Shown: positions 62,501 to 64,000 of the stretch, piece after piece | How positions within the stretch are numbered: the first letter of the stretch is position 1 | Layout: every line of letters begins with the position of its first letter | NCBI GenBank assembly: GCA_027574665.1 | Contig: CM050652.1 | Location: forward strand, 34,677,631 to 34,741,630 | Source: Rhynochetos jubatus | Lineage: Eukaryota; Chordata; Aves; Eurypygiformes; Rhynochetidae | Length of the DNA: 64,000 nt | Direction: 5' to 3' | Made by a program: the position numbers and the translations under genes | The notes under the pieces: generated by a model | Seen by the model: the letters and a program-made list of their open reading frames with translations, nothing else | Told to the model about the DNA's origin: nothing | Databases searched by the model: none

Positions 62501-64000
62501 ATTCTACAGGTCACATCATACAAATAAGTCATGGTGAGCTGGATATTTTGTAGCTTCACTCAGAATCTTCACTTCAGAGCTCTATGACATTTCCCACTGC
62601 AGATAGGGAAGGGGATAGTCAGGACTGTAAGATCAGAGAAGGAATCATCTGTGTATGCTAATAACGCAGCAGAAGAAAGCTCAAAGTCCATTTTATAGAA
62701 TGTATAAAGTTCTTTGGAGCCTTTTCTCCATACACAGAAGTAGTGTCTTTCCTAAGATAAACCTGGTTTTCACCAAGGTGGAAGAAGAAGTAAACTACAA
62801 GCTATGAAAAAAAACAAACAATTTTGAAATTCTTATGGAAATAAATTTTATGCTGGTCCTCTTCTTTTTTAATTTAGTCCTAAACTTCAATCTTCCACAT
62901 ATTCTTGCCTGAAATACATTTTTTTCTTCATTTTGAATGGTTCTCAGATAGGACAGGACTTTCTTCATTATTCTTATGGAGAAGTAAGTAAGATTTAAAA
63001 CCCTGCTCACCTTGCTTTGCAAGGGAATAGTATCTGAGTAATGTAATTTCAACCGCTTTGAGTTGTTCATTCCTCCAGTGGTGACTGTGCATAATGCTCT
63101 CTGTGACTGACTTTCTCCGTTGATACTGATTATTATCCATTTCCTTCCTTCCCCTTTTAGAAGGCAGAAAAGCAGAGGTGTGACAGGGCAGTACTTCTGA
63201 GGTTTTCTTTAAAAAGTCCTAATGAGTAAAGAAATACCTCAAGAAAACTACGGGATTTTGGAGGACTGAAAGTAATATCTTTTAAACACTTGGGAGCTAC
63301 TGTTCCACTCCCTCACATCAGTTCTGCAACTAGGCAGTGACGCAGTTTGTGAAGCCTGTGCCAAACGCCCATGGAAAAAGGCAAGTGTTCTGCCTGAAGC
63401 TATTTAGGTAGTAGGTAATGTGAAGTTTCAGAACGCACCAGTCTCTGAGCTGAAATGTATCATTTCTGATTTGCAGTAATGATCCAAAGAAGGCCTTACA
63501 GACTGCAAAGGAGGGTGAGACAAGGAAAAAGCACTAGTTTAAGAGCATGCCAGCATGACTCACCAGTGCTGGCATTTGAATAGCATTTTCCTATACGGTA
63601 ACTTGTGAAGTAGTAGAAGCTGACAAAGATTGTCCAGAAAGACTAAAAAGGACTGCTAGACATTCAAAGAGCCCTTCTTGCACAGCTGTGAACAGGCAAG
63701 GAGAGTGGCAGAATGGAGCTGCAAATGAGAGCGGAAACATCTGTGATTTCAGTGTCAGGACTTTTGTACTCTGTGGAGAAGTGGGGAAAACCAGTAATTT
63801 ACATACAGGCTTCAGAACTCGTTCTTATTTTCCATCACAGAGGCAGAAAATCATTCTTCAGACATGAGGTCAATATCTCAAACATGCCAGCAGAGGACAA
63901 ATTGGGCGAAAAAAAGAAAAGAAAGAAAAATAAATCACAAGTTGAATCTTTTGGGACAAAGGCAGAAAACCTCTTGGTTGGACTGATGGAGTGGAGGATT
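59566..64000. other. Unique non-coding DNA to the end of the window
   Basis: AT-rich to 61.5 kb, then slightly more balanced. It holds an A-rich run at 61832-61848. Frames at 59535-59834, 61604-61819, 62125-62367 and 62795-63070 have no recognisable domain. The 61.5-63.2 kb part reads somewhat like decayed transposon or exon-free transcribed DNA, but I could not assign it. Confidence 0.5.

Noticed and set aside
61500-63200. Possible decayed DNA transposon or transcribed non-coding unit
   Set aside because: Only an impression from base texture; no terminal inverted repeats, transposase motif or splice pattern could be shown.

Overview
The window looks like non-coding nuclear DNA from a bird, most likely a neoavian. 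I found no protein-coding gene, exon chain, rRNA or tRNA that I can support. The lineage call rests on the interspersed repeats. There are several CR1 LINE fragments with the typical avian 3' end (a run around 'GGTTGGA..GGGACC' next to an ATTCTATG-type tail). There are also many solo LTRs of the 'TGTGCTGGTTT ... TTAAACCATGACA' type, which I know as abundant ERV LTRs in neoavian genomes (TguLTR5-like; the name is from memory and tentative). The background is AT-rich, with short A/T tracts and no CpG island, which fits an intergenic gene desert or a very large intron.

Layout. 1-10.4 kb: unique DNA with three minus-strand LTRs (3504-4032, 6751-7333, 9849-10415) and a very old CR1 relic (about 7.6-8.8 kb). 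10.4-17.9 kb: unique DNA, a CR1 3' tip (14.65 kb) and a GC-rich, LTR-like block with internal periodicity (15.7-16.4 kb). 17.9-19.2 kb: the best-preserved transposon, a minus-strand CR1 whose reverse transcriptase is broken by a frameshift. 20.5-21.1 kb: a plus-strand LTR of the same subfamily as the one at 6.75 kb. 26.5-29.1 kb: two diverged copies of an unidentified 300-bp sequence flanking a solo LTR at 28.1-28.7 kb. 31.4-32.9 kb: a second old CR1. 34.4-34.9 kb: another LTR-like block with TA/CA microsatellite. 38.3-38.9 kb: a nearly full-length LTR. 40.3-41.5 kb: an unrecognised segment ending in an LTR fragment. 41.6-53.7 kb: essentially repeat-poor unique DNA. 53.7-54.3 kb: a CR1 3' half. 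56.6-57.15 kb: a GC-rich LTR. 59.2-59.56 kb: a different ERV LTR followed by what looks like a primer-binding site and leader. 59.6-64 kb: unique DNA.

Nothing here forms an operon or pathway. The open reading frames in the window are short, unrelated to one another, and best explained as chance or as pieces of transposons. The observations most worth checking are the paired 300-bp sequence with a perfectly retained 31-nt block, the unassigned 40.3-41.4 kb segment, the LTR/primer-binding-site junction at 59.5 kb, and two stretches that look like candidate conserved regulatory DNA (10.6 and 55.2 kb). I did not find a convincing new biological system.
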